Shown here piece by piece: positions 39,201 through 44,261 of a DNA stretch of 64,000 nucleotides (the first letter of the stretch is position 1; each line of letters starts with the position of its first letter). A program made the position numbers and the translations under genes. The notes below the pieces were generated by a model, which made no database searches, was not told where the DNA came from, and worked only from the letters and a program-made list of their open reading frames with translations. Origin of the DNA: Liopterus haemorrhoidalis (lineage: Eukaryota; Arthropoda; Insecta; Coleoptera; Dytiscidae); the NCBI GenBank assembly GCA_963971575.1, contig OZ020622.1:5804279-5868278 (forward strand), in the 5' to 3' direction.

Positions 39201-42200
39201 ATAACGTCTTCTTCAAAGGCAATCTTCCTGTACAGGTACAATGTTTTTATTCAGATTTTGAAAATATAATAATAATAATGCCCAGCTGCTCCAAAAAGTG
39301 GTCGAAAATTGGACTTGATTGCGCTTTATTCGAGCCAGCTCATATGCCCGAAAGTCATATTTAACACTGGCATAAAATTATGCTGCCCAACAAAATAATT
39401 TTTTTATCTTGGTGCCGGAAAAGTACGAACTGATTTTGGATATTTTTGATGTGCTGATTCCAAAAATACCTGACTCTTTTTCGTAGCAGCTCTAGTTTTT
39501 GAGATACAGTTTAATTGATTTTAGTTTTTTATCTAAAAACGATTAACTTCCTCCTTGGACAAAGTGGATATACAAAATATCCTTGTTTTTTATGTCTTTG
39601 GGACAGCAGAGCTAACGATCAGCACTGGGTTAATAGAAATTGGGTGATTTCCATTAAATGTCATAATTCAAGAAAAACAAAACGTTGTTAACGTTTGGTT
39701 GCGAGAGAGAAAATTATATTTCCACCCTTGCATATCAAGTTTGGGCTTATGTAGCAATTTTTGAAGGCTTTAAATCGAGATGGACTTTGTGTAGGCTACT
39801 TGACACGTAAATTTCCTGGGATTAACTCTGAAAAACTGAAAGCCAGAATATTTGATGGTCCTCAGATAAGGCAACCTACTGAAGATCCACAATCCAATCC
39901 AACCGCATCAATGAACGAGATTGAATCTAATTCTTGGTGTTATTTTTTCAAGTAGTACAAAATTTTCTTGGAAATCATAAGGCAGAGAATTAGTGGAAAA
40001 TATACTTTCCAACTTTAATATTCTCGGTTGTATTATGACCACTTACAAGAAAACCTAGGTAATTTTAGGGAAGAACCGGGGGAAAGATTCCATCAGGACA
40101 TAAAACTATGGAAGATAGATATCAAGGAAGATAAGATAGCCACATGATGGCCTACTACTGTTGGAGTCTTTAGAAAGACTGTTATTGTAAACTCCATGTT
40201 AGAAAGTCGTACAAAAGAACATTTTTAAGTGATAAGTGATGAATGTATAGGGAAAAATAGCTAAGCGATATGACATCTGGTGGGATTTTAGGAACTACAG
40301 ATATAGACATTATATCGCGTTTTTTTTTTATAAAAAATGTTTGCATAAATATATAATTGCATAAAAACAAGTATTAATATTGTAGCAAAATTACAAAAAC
40401 CACCAGTAAACATTAAAATTCACGTTGTTTATATGTAACGAATGTCTATTTTGAAGGTTCCAAGTATGCCGAAATAGCGCTGCGATCTTAAAATACTTCC
40501 CCTATATTTATCTACTTTGTGAAATAAATACCTTACTTTGTCTCTTTTGTGTCTGTAACTGGCAGTTGCAGCAAATAGTAACAGTAATAACGTGAAAAAT
40601 ACAAAAGTTAAGAAATAAGATATTTTATTGTAAAAGAGGCCAATATAGCGTATCTCAAAAACTAGGTCTGATAGACCAAATCTGACGGCTATTTTGGATT
40701 CTGTGCCCAAAAATTACCTAGAGACAGTTAAAAACCCGCAGGCACCAAAATGTCTGTTGGGTTGTGTTATCTTTCCAATAAAGCCAATCCAATACCATAG
40801 CCATTACCATGATTTTTATGTGTTTTATTTCATTTTAAACTTTTATACCTCTAAAAAAAAAAAACACCCTGTAGTTATTACGCAATTTTATTTCCTCAGC
40901 AAAGCGTTTTATGTAGGTCTTTAACAAAGTCTTAAAACGTCAAAAAATTTGATCACTATTAACAGTTAGATTAATTTATATTTTTTTGTTTTAGGTGAAT
41001 TAGTACGTCTCCTACTTGTCCAATTTACCAAAGATGGCCTCCTTTTCGGTGGTAAAGGAAATGAACACCTATACAAACGTGGAAACTTCTTCACCAAATA
41101 CGTATCTGAAATCGAAGGTGATCGCGAAGGCGATTATACCAACTGTAGGCAAGTTCTCGAAGAATTGGATCTTGGTTTTGCAACTGATCAAGATTGTGCC
41201 AATGTGCGTTATGTTTGCGAATGTGTTAGTCGGCGTGCCGCTCATCTTGTCAGTGCGGGTATTTCAACTCTAATCAATAAGATGGGTGAAGAATCAGTAA
41301 CAGTTGGTATTGATGGATCGGTATACAGGTTCCATCCACATTTCCATGATCTCATGATGGAGAAGATTGGTGAATTAGTCAGTCCTGGCATCAAGGTAAG
41401 AATTTAAACCGTTTAAATCAGGGCTTCGAACCGTTATTTTTTTCGTTTCGGTTTTTACACCGGTTCAATTAACCCTTTCAGTAATAATTAAAAAATTTAA
41501 AAATGGAAAAAAAACACATTTTTTTTATGAATGAATATTATTTACTGAACATATATATCCTTCATAAAAGCCATTTCGGTCCCAAAATGGGATTGAAAGT
41601 TGATATTATGGTGCATAGTGTGGGTTGAGAAATAAAAGAAATTCATAAAAAAATATTCATTTTTATTCATCATAATTGATAAATTATGCCTTGATGCAAA
41701 TTGATATTAATGCAAAGAATTCCATATACCATGAATCGTATTTATTTTCGCCCGAGTACATTCGTGAGTGATCTTTTCTGCAGGTAAAGCTTGCCCGAGT
41801 TATCTCGGGTGTGGGAATTTTCGCATATAATAGCCGCCCGAGTATACTCGGGCGTAGTCCTTAAACGGTTAAACACAAAAATATCAGTTCGGTTCCGGTT
41901 TTCGTATCGGCAAAAATAACGTTTTTTTTTCGGTTTTCGGTTCAGTTCCGAGTGATAAATTTTCAAATGCTTTTATTTGTAATAGAAATTTATTTTCTAC
42001 GATAATTTAGAAGAAGATTTTATTCCTTATCTTGTAATAATCATACCAAGGCCGCTGCCAGGGGGGGGGGGGTTCTGGGCGTTCAAACTTACTACAACTT
42101 AATATAAAACTTGCGTGTTGAATTCTTTTGTTTGAGAAGGCCTCTCTTGATTTCTCTTGAAAACCACCACTGGTTTTTATTTATTTAATTTTACGTAGAT

Positions 42201-42808
42201 ATTAGCTGTGCCAATTTAATTGATCAATAATATTAATGACTTACTTCCTTTTTCTATTTTTTTAAAAGAAATATATGAACAGTTGAATTTAATCGATCAA
42301 TGATTCATTAAATGGGAGTATTTTGAAAATTTATTGTGGGATATATAAAAAATCTTGAAAATTAAAAAACACAAAATATTAAAAAATCATTTTAACGCTT
42401 TACATAGTTTTAAAAAACCTTGCAACAATTTGTAATTAAATGGGTCGTGTATAAATCTGTAAAAATTCAGAGATACACATTAATGTGAACCAAAATAGTA
42501 CATTTTTTAACAAATTAGCACAAAATTAATCGAATGTTATGGGGAAAAAAATGTATTTTTTTCTAGCGAGACATTACATGAAAGCTCTTAGTACTTCTTA
42601 AAAATCTATCTTAGGCTATCTTAAAAAAAAAGATTTTTGATTTTTGACTCGATTATAAAATATGGTTACTTACCGACAAAACTCTGAAATGTGTGAAAAT
42701 TCATATTTTATCTAATTTTTTTTGTTGCAGTTCGATCTGATGTTAAGTGAAGACGGAAGTGGACGTGGGGCTGCGCTAGTAGCCGCCGTTGCTTGCAGAG
42801 ACCGGTGA
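12267..42808 (+). CDS. Hex-A: Hexokinase gene, whole coding span with alternative exons
   Basis: Hexokinase phosphorylates glucose and other hexoses to hexose 6-phosphate with ATP, the first step of glycolysis, in the cytosol. The coding exons are 12267-12287 (1a) or 24859-24903 (1b), then 28155-28317, 31164-31303, 33247-33462, 36133-36232 (5a) or 36378-36477 (5b), 38937-39158, 40995-41395 and 42731-42808. All junctions keep frame. The protein is 454 residues with exon 1b and 446 with 1a, normal for the roughly 50-kDa insect enzymes. In order it shows phosphate-1 [11 protein letters not shown], the hexokinase signature [11 protein letters not shown], the catalytic Asn-Asp, phosphate-2 [11 protein letters not shown], adenosine-loop [14 protein letters not shown] and C-terminal [18 protein letters not shown]. 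The large introns are full of transposons. The symbol is by family resemblance to Drosophila Hex-A. Confidence 0.92.
12331..12893. repeat. Tandem duplication of an about 283-bp unit
   Basis: Two diverged direct units are each recognisable by GTACCATTTT, CAGTTA, TTTATGATTAGTTTTATTAC, TTTAAACTATTATTTCTGTC and the hAT-like block AAGGCCGGTTTTACC...GCCTAGGGGCG. They lie just downstream of exon 1a in its intron. The GGCCGGTTTTACCATTAGGC block also occurs at 19217. Confidence 0.75.
12894..13165. other. Intronic AT-rich DNA
   Basis: Contains a fragment of the 152-bp repeat family (AATAATAAGTGAGATATTTC at about 12973). Nothing else is recognised. Confidence 0.35.
13170..13665. repeat. Dispersed repeat with GACAGACA-type simple repeat, copy 1
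   Basis: Shares AACATATATAAGGGAGGTAT, TTTTGACATTTCGAGATTTC, a TCTGTCTG run, TGTACACGTGCAGAGCAAAT and GGCCACAGCTGATTTTTT with a second copy at 57915-58235. Short open frames across the TCTG run on the minus strand are composition artefacts. The element type is not recognised. Confidence 0.7.
14061..14249 (+). pseudogene. Unrecognised 62-codon open fragment
   Basis: The frame is open from after a stop at 14058 to a stop at 14247. It reads [20 protein letters not shown] and [20 protein letters not shown], with protein-like composition unlike the surrounding AT-rich DNA. There is no start codon and no clear splice acceptor. I do not recognise it. The likeliest source is a transposon-encoded DNA-binding protein, and a missed host exon cannot be excluded. 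Confidence 0.25.
14560..15265 (-). repeat. About 700-bp dispersed repeat R, copy 1 (inverted relative to copies 2 and 3)
   Basis: The reverse complement matches 19960-21200 and part of 43420-43965. Shared words include GACCAACTGCG, TTAGTGGCGAAAAAATA, ACATTTGTATTGGTATCGCT, CCTTTTTAGGACTATTTAGC and GTGACGCAACTGCACTGA. It is non-coding. The kind of element is not clear, since I see neither a terminal inverted repeat pair nor a tail. Confidence 0.7.
15402..15913. mobile_element. Internally deleted Tc1-like element
   Basis: Inverted ends of about 30 bp (CAGTAGGTGGCCAAATTATT at left, mirrored as AATAATTTGGCCAGCCACTG at right) are flanked by TA at 15400-15401 and 15914-15915. It contains only the end of a transposase gene (15538-15711), so it depends on a relative for movement. 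Confidence 0.85.
15538..15711 (+). pseudogene. Tc1-like transposase C-terminal remnant
   Basis: The open frame reads [20 protein letters not shown] and [19 protein letters not shown] before a stop. This is the conserved C-terminal tail of Tc1-family transposases, downstream of the catalytic DDE core. The core and N-terminal DNA-binding part are missing. The remnant sits between intact terminal inverted repeats. Confidence 0.75.
15948..16099. mobile_element. 152-bp hAT-type MITE with perfect TSD
   Basis: The ends CAGTGGCGTAGCG and CGCTACGCCACTG are perfect inverted repeats. TCTTGTAC is duplicated at 15940-15947 and 16100-16107. The inside is GC-richer than its surroundings and non-coding. Confidence 0.9.
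16108..17321. other. Intronic AT-rich spacer, no gene seen
   Basis: Long AT-rich stretch between two elements. I see no repeat family or coding potential. Confidence 0.35.
17324..18269 (+). mobile_element. Tc1-like element, 946 bp, TA-flanked
   Basis: Terminal inverted repeats of about 30 bp (CACTACCGTCCTTATGTTTA at left, mirrored at right with a few mismatches) have TA duplications at 17322-17323 and 18270-18271. The inside is a shortened, broken transposase gene. The N-terminal helix-turn-helix region has been lost, since the recognisable protein begins about 70 bp from the left end. Confidence 0.88.
17395..18081 (+). pseudogene. Tc1-like transposase, frameshifted and with in-frame stop
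   Basis: DDE transposase of the Tc1 family, which cuts and rejoins DNA at TA sites. The first visible part ([20 protein letters not shown], then KEHKNWT) precedes a frameshift near 17485. The core follows with [11 protein letters not shown] (first Asp), [12 protein letters not shown] (second Asp) and [15 protein letters not shown] (Glu). An in-frame TAG lies at 17668-17670. I count 38 residues between the second Asp and the Glu, against 34 in classical Tc1, with extra residues around ESEEG. DD38E subgroups exist, so this may be a real lineage mark. The gene is not functional as it stands. Confidence 0.85.
18283..18565. mobile_element. MITE with about 38-bp inverted ends
   Basis: The left end carries TAAAACTGGGTTCAGAGCTC and the right end mirrors it as GAGCTCTGAACGCAGTTTTA, with AAATTAGT continuing the symmetry inward. 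No TSD could be fixed. It abuts the Tc1 element on its left. Confidence 0.65.
18690..18985 (-). pseudogene. LINE reverse-transcriptase relic
   Basis: Read on the minus strand, a short piece near 18850-18890 resembles the reverse-transcriptase segment ending in the YGSETW-like motif, with frame damage on both sides. I can support only a degraded non-LTR retrotransposon piece, and its clade is unknown. Confidence 0.35.
19214..19439. mobile_element. hAT-like MITE (GGCCGGTTTTACC type)
   Basis: Starts CAGGGCCGGTTTTACCATTA. GTGTCAC occurs immediately left (19207-19213) and right (19440-19446). It contains GCCTAGGGGCG repeats like the blocks at 12540 and 12820. The right terminus does not mirror the left, so the end has decayed or recombined. 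Confidence 0.5.
19447..19958. other. Intronic AT-rich spacer
   Basis: No gene or recognisable repeat is seen. Confidence 0.3.
20530..20731. mobile_element. hAT-type MITE with internal minisatellite, perfect TSD
   Basis: The ends CAGAGCCGCAGTAAGG and CCTTACTGCGGCTCTG are perfect inverted repeats. AAGGTATG is duplicated at 20522-20529 and 20732-20739. The inside holds two to three units of a roughly 38-bp minisatellite (A-run, GGTCCTCACCTCCCAAAATT, CAAGTGATGAGC) and a long C-run. Confidence 0.9.
20871..21157. mobile_element. hAT-type MITE (CAGTGTTTCTCA family), perfect TSD
   Basis: The ends CAGTGTTTCTCAAA and TTGAGAAACACTG are inverted. GATTAAAC is duplicated at 20863-20870 and 21158-21165. 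Relatives lie at 32260, 59798 and, degraded, 23718. It has no coding capacity. Confidence 0.9.
21201..21990. other. Intronic spacer, no gene seen
   Basis: Open stretches of 60-74 codons on both strands have no family resemblance and lack splice signals fitting hexokinase. I call none of them. Confidence 0.3.
21992..22271. mobile_element. Small MITE with TATTGAGAAGTGACATTACC ends
   Basis: The left end (about 21992) is mirrored at 22252-22271 (GGTAATGTCACTTCTCAATA). A second near-copy of the end motif (CTATTGAGAACTGACA) sits just inside the left end. It includes GCCATTTTGCCATGAATTAC. The TSD is not clear. Confidence 0.6.
22272..23715. other. Intronic AT-rich spacer, no gene seen
   Basis: AT-rich with no recognised coding sequence or repeat family. 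Confidence 0.3.
23716..23960. mobile_element. Degraded CAGTGTTTCTCA-family hAT MITE
   Basis: The right end reads GGTTGAGAAACGTTG and internal ACTGGTGGTCC and GTGGTCCGCG words match the copies at 32260 and 59798, in the same family orientation. The left end is eroded and no TSD is visible. Confidence 0.5.
23961..24780. other. Intronic DNA with one composite-repeat module
   Basis: About 24165-24300 carries the TCTGATCAAAAATTCCTATT and CTATTCCGGTTCCCATC module of the composite repeat. The rest is AT-rich and unremarkable. Confidence 0.4.
24785..24858 (+). promoter_or_regulatory. Hex-A: Likely promoter and 5' UTR of hexokinase exon 1b
   Basis: Two copies of the arthropod initiator TCAGT lie just upstream of the start codon (24805-24809 and 24837-24841). 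The area is CG-richer than its surroundings. Either initiator could give a very short leader. This is inference from motif and position only. Confidence 0.35.
24859..24903 (+). CDS. Hex-A: Hexokinase alternative first coding exon 1b
   Basis: ATG plus 14 codons ([15 protein letters not shown]) ends at donor GTGAGT in phase 0, joining exon 2 as HEE-IRDKC. The charged, amphipathic N-terminus suits a cytosolic hexokinase. Exon 1b lies about 3.3 kb before exon 2 and about 12.6 kb after exon 1a, so the two probably have separate promoters. Confidence 0.75.
24904..28154. other. Intron between exon 1b and exon 2
   Basis: Contains a poly-T run (25066-25084) and GT repeat (about 25098-25110). It also has a composite-repeat module at about 25310-25440, a single 152-bp-family unit at about 26440-26570, the hairpin end of the composite repeat at about 26745-26930, and an inverted 5' module at about 27410-27665. 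Open stretches at 25327-25730 and 27591-27974 are AT-rich, hydrophobic by composition and not called. Confidence 0.45.
28155..28317 (+). CDS. Hex-A: Hexokinase exon 2
   Basis: Acceptor TTGTTACAG precedes [12 protein letters not shown] and donor GTAAGA follows LPNGK. It encodes the N-terminal helical region ([20 protein letters not shown]), which matches the region before the first phosphate loop in hexokinases. It starts in phase 0 and ends in phase 1. Confidence 0.92.
28318..29394. other. Intron 2, first part, with hAT-end fragments
   Basis: A hAT-like left end (CAGGGCTGCCCAACCAGTTG) starts at about 28439 and another (GTGTCCAGACTACGGCCCGC) at about 29331. Neither has a visible partner end. 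The rest is AT-rich. Confidence 0.4.
29395..29757. mobile_element. Solo right arm of the 6081-6956 foldback family
   Basis: Matches the right arm of the foldback at 6081-6956 almost base for base from TTTTGTTTCTTTTTTATTG to AAACAAACACCCTGTA. The left arm is absent, leaving one half-element within hexokinase intron 2. Confidence 0.85.
29758..31163. other. Intron 2, second part, no gene seen
   Basis: AT-rich intronic DNA. The 81-codon minus-strand open stretch at 30665-30910 shows no family resemblance. Confidence 0.3.
31164..31303 (+). CDS. Hex-A: Hexokinase exon 3
   Basis: Follows acceptor TTTTTAG and begins mid-codon (phase 1), giving [20 protein letters not shown]. This is the phosphate-1 glycine loop that contacts ATP. 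The exon ends at GSGEQ before GTAAGC in phase 0. Confidence 0.93.
31439..31574. mobile_element. 136-bp MITE, Harbinger-like, TAG-flanked
   Basis: The ends GGGCCGGTTTCTAAAAGCTTAG and CTAAGCTTTCAGAAACCGGCCC are inverted (first and last bases only quoted in part: GGGCCGGTTTCT, AGAAACCGGCCC). TAG lies on both sides. An older relative is at 3844-3991. Confidence 0.75.
31850..32255. repeat. Second 152-bp-family tandem array
   Basis: About two and a half direct units with CGCCATAACTCTCCA, AAAGATTTGTCTTCTTAT and TTTTTGCTGTTAAGTCAATA, cut at the right by the MITE at 32260. The copies differ more from each other than those in the 4143 array. Confidence 0.8.
32260..32570. mobile_element. hAT-type MITE (CAGTGTTTCTCA family), perfect TSD
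   Basis: The ends CAGTGTTTCTCAGC and GTTGAGAAACACTG are inverted. GTCTATAG is duplicated at 32252-32259 and 32571-32578. It carries ACGCGGACCACTAATAA and GGTGGTCCGCGGACCACC blocks. It is inserted in a 152-bp-family array. Confidence 0.92.
32622..32688 (+). repeat. LINE 3'-end fragment
   Basis: TGCGTTGGGTACAAATAGCT and TTGTTGCTGTGCGCC with a TAACTAAC tail match the 3' end of the LINE at 11690-11755. It is a severely 5'-truncated insertion, as usual for target-primed retrotransposons. Confidence 0.75.
32692..33000. repeat. Minisatellite built on TATTTCAAATATTTCC
   Basis: Some 14 imperfect units of about 20-24 bp (TATTTCAAATATTTCCCTAG-like) lie in a row in hexokinase intron 3. Low-complexity, non-coding. 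Confidence 0.8.
33247..33462 (+). CDS. Hex-A: Hexokinase exon 4
   Basis: Acceptor TTTTTTTCAG and phase 0 at both ends. It contains the hexokinase signature [39 protein letters not shown] and AIARRG, which form the sugar-binding face including the Ser/Phe-Pro segment. The donor is GTAAGT. Confidence 0.94.
33463..34278. other. Intron 4, first part
   Basis: AT-rich. Short inverted words (TTGACAGGTTATAA, TAATTATCAGTTAATTATAATGAC) suggest an eroded MITE at about 33880-34000, but no boundaries can be set. Confidence 0.3.
34279..34872. mobile_element. 594-bp hAT-type element with perfect TSD and nested fragment
   Basis: The ends CAGCGGTTTCCAAACTTTG and CACTTTGGAAACCGCTG are inverted. ATGTATAG is duplicated at 34271-34278 and 34873-34880. 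Inside, about 34390-34499 is a piece of the GAGCCGCAGTAAGG MITE family (compare 20530) with its minisatellite and C-run. A 76-codon minus-strand open stretch (34659-34889) has no transposase motif. Confidence 0.92.
35239..35804 (+). mobile_element. Internally deleted mariner-like element, 566 bp
   Basis: Near-perfect terminal inverted repeats of about 105 bp start ACGGGTGTTTTTTTTAGAGG and are mirrored at the right. TA lies on both sides (35237-35238, 35805-35806). The left repeat is followed almost at once by the last third of a transposase gene. Another fragment of the same end (CCTCTAAAAAAAAAAAACACCC) lies near 40846-40870. Confidence 0.88.
35348..35698 (+). pseudogene. Tc1/mariner-superfamily transposase C-terminal third
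   Basis: The open frame reads [18 protein letters not shown] (second catalytic Asp), then [20 protein letters not shown] (third acidic residue and the conserved TPLDYFLWG) and [14 protein letters not shown] before a stop. I count 36 residues between the two acidic positions. The N-terminal HTH and the first Asp are deleted, so no active enzyme is possible. The remaining frame is intact, suggesting a recent deletion or amplification. Confidence 0.85.
36133..36232 (+). CDS. Hex-A: Hexokinase exon 5a (one of two alternative catalytic exons)
   Basis: Acceptor TTTTTCAG, donor GTAATA (weak at +5). It has 100 bases, phase 0 to phase 1. It encodes [26 protein letters not shown], which joins exon 6 as [11 protein letters not shown]. 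The Asn-Asp pair is the active-site pair whose Asp acts as base on the sugar 6-OH. The residues after it (NHNC.VG.IVG) resemble the usual animal hexokinase sequence closely. It is 20 of 33 residues identical to exon 5b. Confidence 0.85.
36378..36477 (+). CDS. Hex-A: Hexokinase exon 5b (alternative catalytic exon)
   Basis: Acceptor TTATTTATAG, donor GTAGGT. It also has 100 bases, phase 0 to phase 1, with the catalytic Asn-Asp kept: [20 protein letters not shown] then HIGVII. It differs from 5a just after the catalytic pair (GWKNHYTH against AHKNHNCR). Including both 5a and 5b would shift the frame, so they should be used one at a time. The intron between them is only 145 bp. Confidence 0.85.
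36478..37460. other. Intron 5, first part, no gene seen
   Basis: AT-rich intronic DNA with no recognised element. Confidence 0.3.
37464..37658. mobile_element. Truncated hAT-type MITE of the TAGGGTGACC family
   Basis: The left end TAGGGTGACCATTTTCTTGG and internal GCAATGCGGGACGGAGC, plus minisatellite units (A-run, GGTCCTCACCTCTC, AAATATAAGTA), match the element at 388-603 in reverse. The right end is missing, where the SINE at 37661 begins. Confidence 0.7.
37661..37776 (+). repeat. tRNA-Ser/Leu-derived SINE, plus strand
   Basis: Reads TGTGGCCGAGTTTGTTAA (A box), then TTGCTAGTTCGAGTCCCC (B box) and the shared body GATATTATTCGGGCGAGAAT. The head and body match the SINE at 9780-10005, but the tail is lost. 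A CAGTGGCGTGGGG hAT-like end follows at 37781. Confidence 0.75.
37777..38009. other. Intron 5, middle part
   Basis: Begins with a hAT-like end followed by a G-run (37781-37800). The rest is AT-rich and unassigned. Confidence 0.3.
38010..38157 (-). pseudogene. LINE reverse-transcriptase ORF C-terminal relic
   Basis: Read on the minus strand it gives [20 protein letters not shown] followed by VNW and, after a stop, [17 protein letters not shown]. The R-P-R-x-R-W-x-x-x-I-x-x-D-L-R pattern is the familiar C-terminal tail of non-LTR retrotransposon proteins. Only this tail is left. Confidence 0.55.
38291..38549. mobile_element. PIF/Harbinger-type MITE with TAA TSD
   Basis: The ends GGCCCAGTCTTTCCACCTTC and its mirror (GGTGGAAAGAGCGGGCC) are flanked by TAA (38288-38290, 38550-38552), the TWA duplication of Harbinger. 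The inside repeats AACTATCTGACAGATAAGGT in both orientations. A second, inverted copy lies in OAT2 intron 1 (61557-61811). Confidence 0.85.
38553..38936. other. Intron 5, last part
   Basis: AT-rich DNA with loosely repeated words ATTTTGGTTACT and GATATTGGGAGTA (also just before the MITE at 38170-38287). No coding sequence. Confidence 0.35.
38937..39158 (+). CDS. Hex-A: Hexokinase exon 6
   Basis: Starts in phase 1 after ATTTTTTTAG and completes the phosphate-2 loop [18 protein letters not shown]. It then encodes [20 protein letters not shown] (Glu and Asn ligands to glucose in the family) and [18 protein letters not shown]. Donor GTAAGT, phase 1. Confidence 0.94.
39275..39420 (+). pseudogene. 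Mariner-like transposase C-terminal scrap
   Basis: The segment CTCCAAAAAGTGGTCGAAAA reads LQKVVENWT and, after frame damage, residues like FIRASS and YLT. The order resembles the C-terminus of the transposase at 35600-35698 ([19 protein letters not shown]). It is followed by CAAAATAATTTTTTTATCTT. Short and decayed. Confidence 0.45.
39740..40240 (+). pseudogene. Decayed transposon-associated ORF (GIFDGPQIR / HQDIK type)
   Basis: The first frame reads [20 protein letters not shown] and [14 protein letters not shown], later FLGNHKAEN, then (with stops and frame changes) [23 protein letters not shown] and [19 protein letters not shown]. This arrangement recalls a repetitive, probably transposon-borne ORF found widely in arthropod genomes. 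I cannot name the element or its enzymatic role. Several stops make it dead. Confidence 0.5.
40241..40994. other. Intron 6, remainder
   Basis: AT-rich. Contains a fragment of the mariner-like end CCTCTAAAAAAAA...ACACCC near 40846-40870. Nothing else is recognised. Confidence 0.35.
40995..41395 (+). CDS. Hex-A: Hexokinase exon 7
   Basis: The largest hexokinase exon here (401 bases, phase 1 to phase 0). It encodes [20 protein letters not shown], then [32 protein letters not shown], and [20 protein letters not shown]. The last is the adenosine-binding segment (VG.DGS.Y..HP.F). Donor GTAAGA. Confidence 0.95.
41396..42730. other. Intron 7
   Basis: Contains inverted GCCCGAGT...ACTCGGGC words (about 41750-41850, an eroded MITE), a G-run at 42061-42072, and an inverse composite-repeat module at about 42430-42650. 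It ends with the ATGTGTGAAAATTCA word just before the exon. Confidence 0.45.
42731..42808 (+). CDS. Hex-A: Hexokinase exon 8 and stop
   Basis: Acceptor TTTGTTGCAG, phase 0. It encodes [20 protein letters not shown] and ACRDR, then TGA. The SEDGSG.GAALVAA segment is the conserved C-terminal motif next to the nucleotide site. The stop codon lies inside the donor-like word GTGAGC (42805-42810). Confidence 0.94.
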   Translation, partial: FDLMLSEDGSGRGAALVAAVACRDR

Positions 42809-43245
42809 GCGTCTCTTCGAACCCCTAGCACCCTAAATTATCGCTGCTGTCACCTAGAGAGAGAAAACCAACTGTTACCGTTCCAAACTAGTGTCGCAAG
42901 GAACTAAACGTAAAATGAAATCGATCGGAAAAGACAGTCGTTGATGGGTTTGATCGTAAAACCCATCAAAATTTTAATTTAAATGTATATAAATTGTGTC
43001 ATAGCGAATGTGTATGTGTGAGCGAGTGATTGTTTTAGTGCACATATGCTGGAAGAGATCTGTGCATTATTTTATTTATGTTACGTATTATTTTTAAGTA
43101 GTGTTTTTATTGATTGGTTCGCACTACTGTTATTAGTAGTACGATCTATATCTGTTGAATGGTTGGCGCTCCTGTCGACACTAGGGTATCGCATGGACTG
43201 TAAATAGAATTAAATAGGTTTTTAGAGAAATTATACTTATAAAAA
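42809..43245 (+). other. Hex-A: Probable hexokinase 3' UTR
   Basis: Sequence after the stop does not match any repeat in the window, as expected for a UTR. An ATTAAA word at 43209-43214 followed by an A-run at 43242 is the best polyadenylation candidate. No AATAAA was seen nearby. Confidence 0.4.
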
Positions 43246-43419
43246 AAAAGAAACTAGTAACAATGTACTTATAATTATATTTGTTTTTGATAACATCTCA
43301 TGTTATATTATTTATGCAATTATATTTCAATGCAGATCTTAAAAAAGTGTTTTTATTTAACCCAATATTTATTTAATCTAGTAACTATACCCTATTCAGA
43401 ATGCAAATGTAATGAAAAT

Positions 43420-43965
43420 ATAAGAATAAGAACAGAATCGAAACAAATAAACTATTCTAGTAGGCTAAGTAGTCCTAAAAAGGGCTGATGTGATCCAAAA
43501 ATATGATCAAAGAAAAGAAAATAGAAATACGTTGAATTTAACCTAAAAAGCTATGCACTACACACAATATCAAATGGAAATCTATAAGAAAATATATAAC
43601 TAAACACAAAACTGCTTTTTTTTAGGTCATCACTTGTATTTTAGAAGTGAGGACCTTTTTTTTAGGTCATCACTTTGTATTTCCGAAGCCAGACTTTTTT
43701 TTTTAGATCACCACTTGAAATTTAGAAGTGTGAACCTTATTCATAATTTAAATAATTTTGTCTCCCCCCCCCAACATAAATTCCTGGGTGCACCACTGCT
43801 TCAAAAGGTATGTTTTAGTAGAATAAAAGAGTGGAGAGCAATATTAGTCTATAATTCAAATACAAAAAAATCGATTTAGTTATTTTTTCGCCACTAAGTT
43901 TGTCATTGAGGTTATGTCGCAAAATGACCAACTGCGGTGATTGAACGACTGACCTATAGTAGTAT
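43420..43965 (+). repeat. Dispersed repeat R, copy 3, with inserted minisatellite block
   Basis: Same orientation as copy 2. Shared words include GAAACAAATAAACTATTCTA, GGGCTGATGTGATCC and TTTTCGCCACTAAGTTTGTC. The middle (about 43615-43800) is replaced by GAGGACCTTTTTTTTAGGTCAT-type minisatellite units and a terminus reading CTGGGTGCACCACTG. Confidence 0.65.
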
Positions 43966-43983
43966 TTATATCTGTTTAGGTCC

Positions 43984-43989
43984 TTTATT
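43984..43989 (-). terminator. Candidate polyadenylation signal for METTL25B
   Basis: TTTATT on the plus strand is AATAAA on the minus strand, about 270 nt beyond the METTL25B stop. Position is plausible, but no cleavage site can be shown. Confidence 0.3.
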
Positions 43990-44261
43990 AAACAGTGGCA
44001 TAGTTATTTTCGGTCATTACAAAATGTTTAAAAAAAATTTAACCGTTCTATTATTTTGACCACAGTTATACGTAATATTAATCATAATTTACATACAATT
44101 AAGAATATTTCAATTATAGCATATATTTCTAAAGTAAAAAAAAAAATGTGCCCCTATCGGAATAAGAGGGTTTTAATACGGAAGGATTAAGGAAACAAGT
44201 TTGTACAAGTAGTACCAAACATTATATTTCTAGACACAAGAAATTATACATAAAATAGTCT

